From: Malachius bipustulatus
Taxonomy: Eukaryota; Arthropoda; Insecta; Coleoptera; Melyridae
Length of the DNA stretch: 64,000 nt
Assembly (NCBI GenBank): GCA_910589415.1
Contig: OU342638.1
Location: forward strand, 11,386,014 to 11,450,013
Direction of reading: 5' to 3'
Both the position numbers and the translations under genes were made by a program. Shown here one piece after another: positions 63,119 through 64,000 of this stretch (position 1 is its first letter; every line of letters starts with the position of its first letter). A model generated the notes under the pieces. The model saw only the letters and a list, made by a program, of their open reading frames with translations, was not told the origin of the DNA and made no database searches.

Positions 63119-64000
63119 TTAACCCGCAACTACTAGGGACGGGTCAGAATGACCCAAGCAAATTTTAAATTTGCTGCCAAATGTTTGGTATTTATCCACA
63201 GGGGGCGTGCTTTACATTATGTGCATATCTAATGCTTCGGCGTTCAGTAGACTGCGTTCTGTGAAATAGTGCACAGGTGTTTTCGATAAATGATATGTTT
63301 TGGGTCAATTTGACCCATGTGTAGTGTTTACGTATTAGATTTCGATGAAAGGAAATTCGTCAGGTTTTACATTACTAATAATTTTCTGATTATTGTAAGT
63401 TTTATTTTATTATAAAATATTATTATTATACGATTAAATGTGTTCATGTTCATAACTTTTCAGAAAAAATGGCAGATAATTTTTTAACCCATAAAGAACT
63501 AGCAGAGCTAATCAATTCTGCGGAATTTTGGGAAGATATGAATGAGGAGACTCCTGCTTCTAATGTTGAGCCTTCTTCTTCAAAAGATGAGTTAGAAAAG
63601 GAGCATGAAAAATGCAAAGCTGTTGAAAACAAACATGAGGCTTATAGTATTATTATAGACGCTGGCGACAAATCGGATGAAGATGAAGAGGACATAGCAA
63701 TATTTAGCGAACATGATACTAAGAGTGTTGCTTCCTTAGTTTCAGAAAACGAAGAGATTGAGGTAAGAAATAATGAAACTGACACTGCAGAACAGAGAAA
63801 TGCCTGGTATGGAAAGGATTTGAGTAAGTGGTCTAAGGAACCTCCTACAAGGGGAAAAACAACAAAAGAAAACATAATCAAGTTCCTACCTGGTCTCCGG
63901 GGACCTGCTCGTGAAAATCCGCCTGCTACTCCCTTAGAAGCTTGGAATTTTTTAATCACCAATGATATGCTAATTCAAATTGTAGAATTTACGAATAAGA
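63119..64000 (+). mobile_element. piggyBac-like transposon, 5' end
   Basis: TTAA at 63119-63122 followed by CCCGCAACTACTAGGG fits the TTAA target and CCC-type ends of piggyBac elements. The leader has two GGGTCA...TGACCC palindromes (near 63136-63154 and 63300-63318). The element continues beyond the window. Confidence 0.8.
63469..64000 (+). CDS. piggyBac-type transposase, N-terminal part
   Basis: 177 codons from ATG 63469, open to the window edge. The first 120 residues are acidic and low complexity, as is usual for piggyBac transposases. Then WYGKDLSKWSKEPPTRGKT and LPGLRGPARENPPATPLEAWNFLITNDMLIQIVEFTN match the conserved start of the DDE transposase family (cut-and-paste at TTAA). Catalytic Asp residues would lie downstream, outside the window. 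A TTTTCAG tract just before the ATG may be a splice acceptor. Confidence 0.85.
   Translation, partial: MADNFLTHKELAELINSAEFWEDMNEETPASNVEPSSSKDELEKEHEKCKAVENKHEAYSIIIDAGDKSDEDEEDIAIFSEHDTKSVASLVSENEEIEVRNNETDTAEQRNAWYGKDLSKWSKEPPTRGKTTKENIIKFLPGLRGPARENPPATPLEAWNFLITNDMLIQIVEFTNK

Noticed and set aside
59263..64000. Fusion of piggyBac with a virus-like gene cluster (as in Teratorn)
   Set aside because: The piggyBac end at TTAA 63119 cuts a neighbouring gene, so the cluster lies outside the transposon on this side; no herpesvirus-type core genes are visible.

Overview
The window is eukaryotic, most likely arthropod (insect) nuclear DNA. It is AT-rich, contains no bacterial-type operons or RNA genes that I can recognise, and is packed with insect-type transposable elements: a Polinton/Maverick, a Ty3/gypsy LTR element, a non-LTR retrotransposon, mariner-, pogo-, Harbinger- and piggyBac-like DNA elements. 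I cannot resolve the insect order.

Region 1 (1-26112) is a head-to-tail tandem array of an almost identical 5508-bp unit. About 4.74 units are visible and the left end lies outside the window. Each unit is CpG-rich and compact. It carries an acidic protein gene (A), a second acidic, Asp-rich protein gene (B), and a large unrecognised gene broken at the same places in every unit (C and D reading frames), followed by about 730 bp of non-coding DNA with TATA-like motifs and a good 5'-UTR intron candidate. The style resembles a large invertebrate DNA virus (nudivirus/baculovirus-like), but I recognise no family with certainty. Units 2 and 4 share variants absent from units 1, 3 and 5, which is a dimeric higher-order repeat.

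Region 2 (26113-28252) holds unique AT-rich DNA and then a strongly diverged, broken paralogue of the C/D gene. A Polinton has inserted into it.

Region 3 (28253-59256) is a degenerate Polinton with long GC-rich terminal inverted repeats. Recognisable Polinton genes are integrase, a tail-fibre-like gene, a PY-type gene, a pVI/PX-like gene, adenain-type protease, minor capsid (penton) protein, a small basic protein, the major capsid protein and a small downstream gene. DNA polymerase B and the packaging ATPase are not visible. Two genes for secreted or membrane proteins sit between the left repeat and the integrase. The Polinton has been hit repeatedly: a pogo/Tigger-like element carrying a full-length non-LTR retrotransposon splits the integrase; a Harbinger-like element and a foldback element that itself contains a nearly intact Ty3/gypsy element split the pVI-like gene; further foldback elements lie to the right.

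Region 4 (59257-64000) contains exon-like fragments of an acidic protein, a Myb/SANT-like small ORF, an intron-bearing dUTPase pseudogene, an intact 99-residue protein, a frameshifted membrane protein gene, and the 5' end of a piggyBac element that runs off the window.
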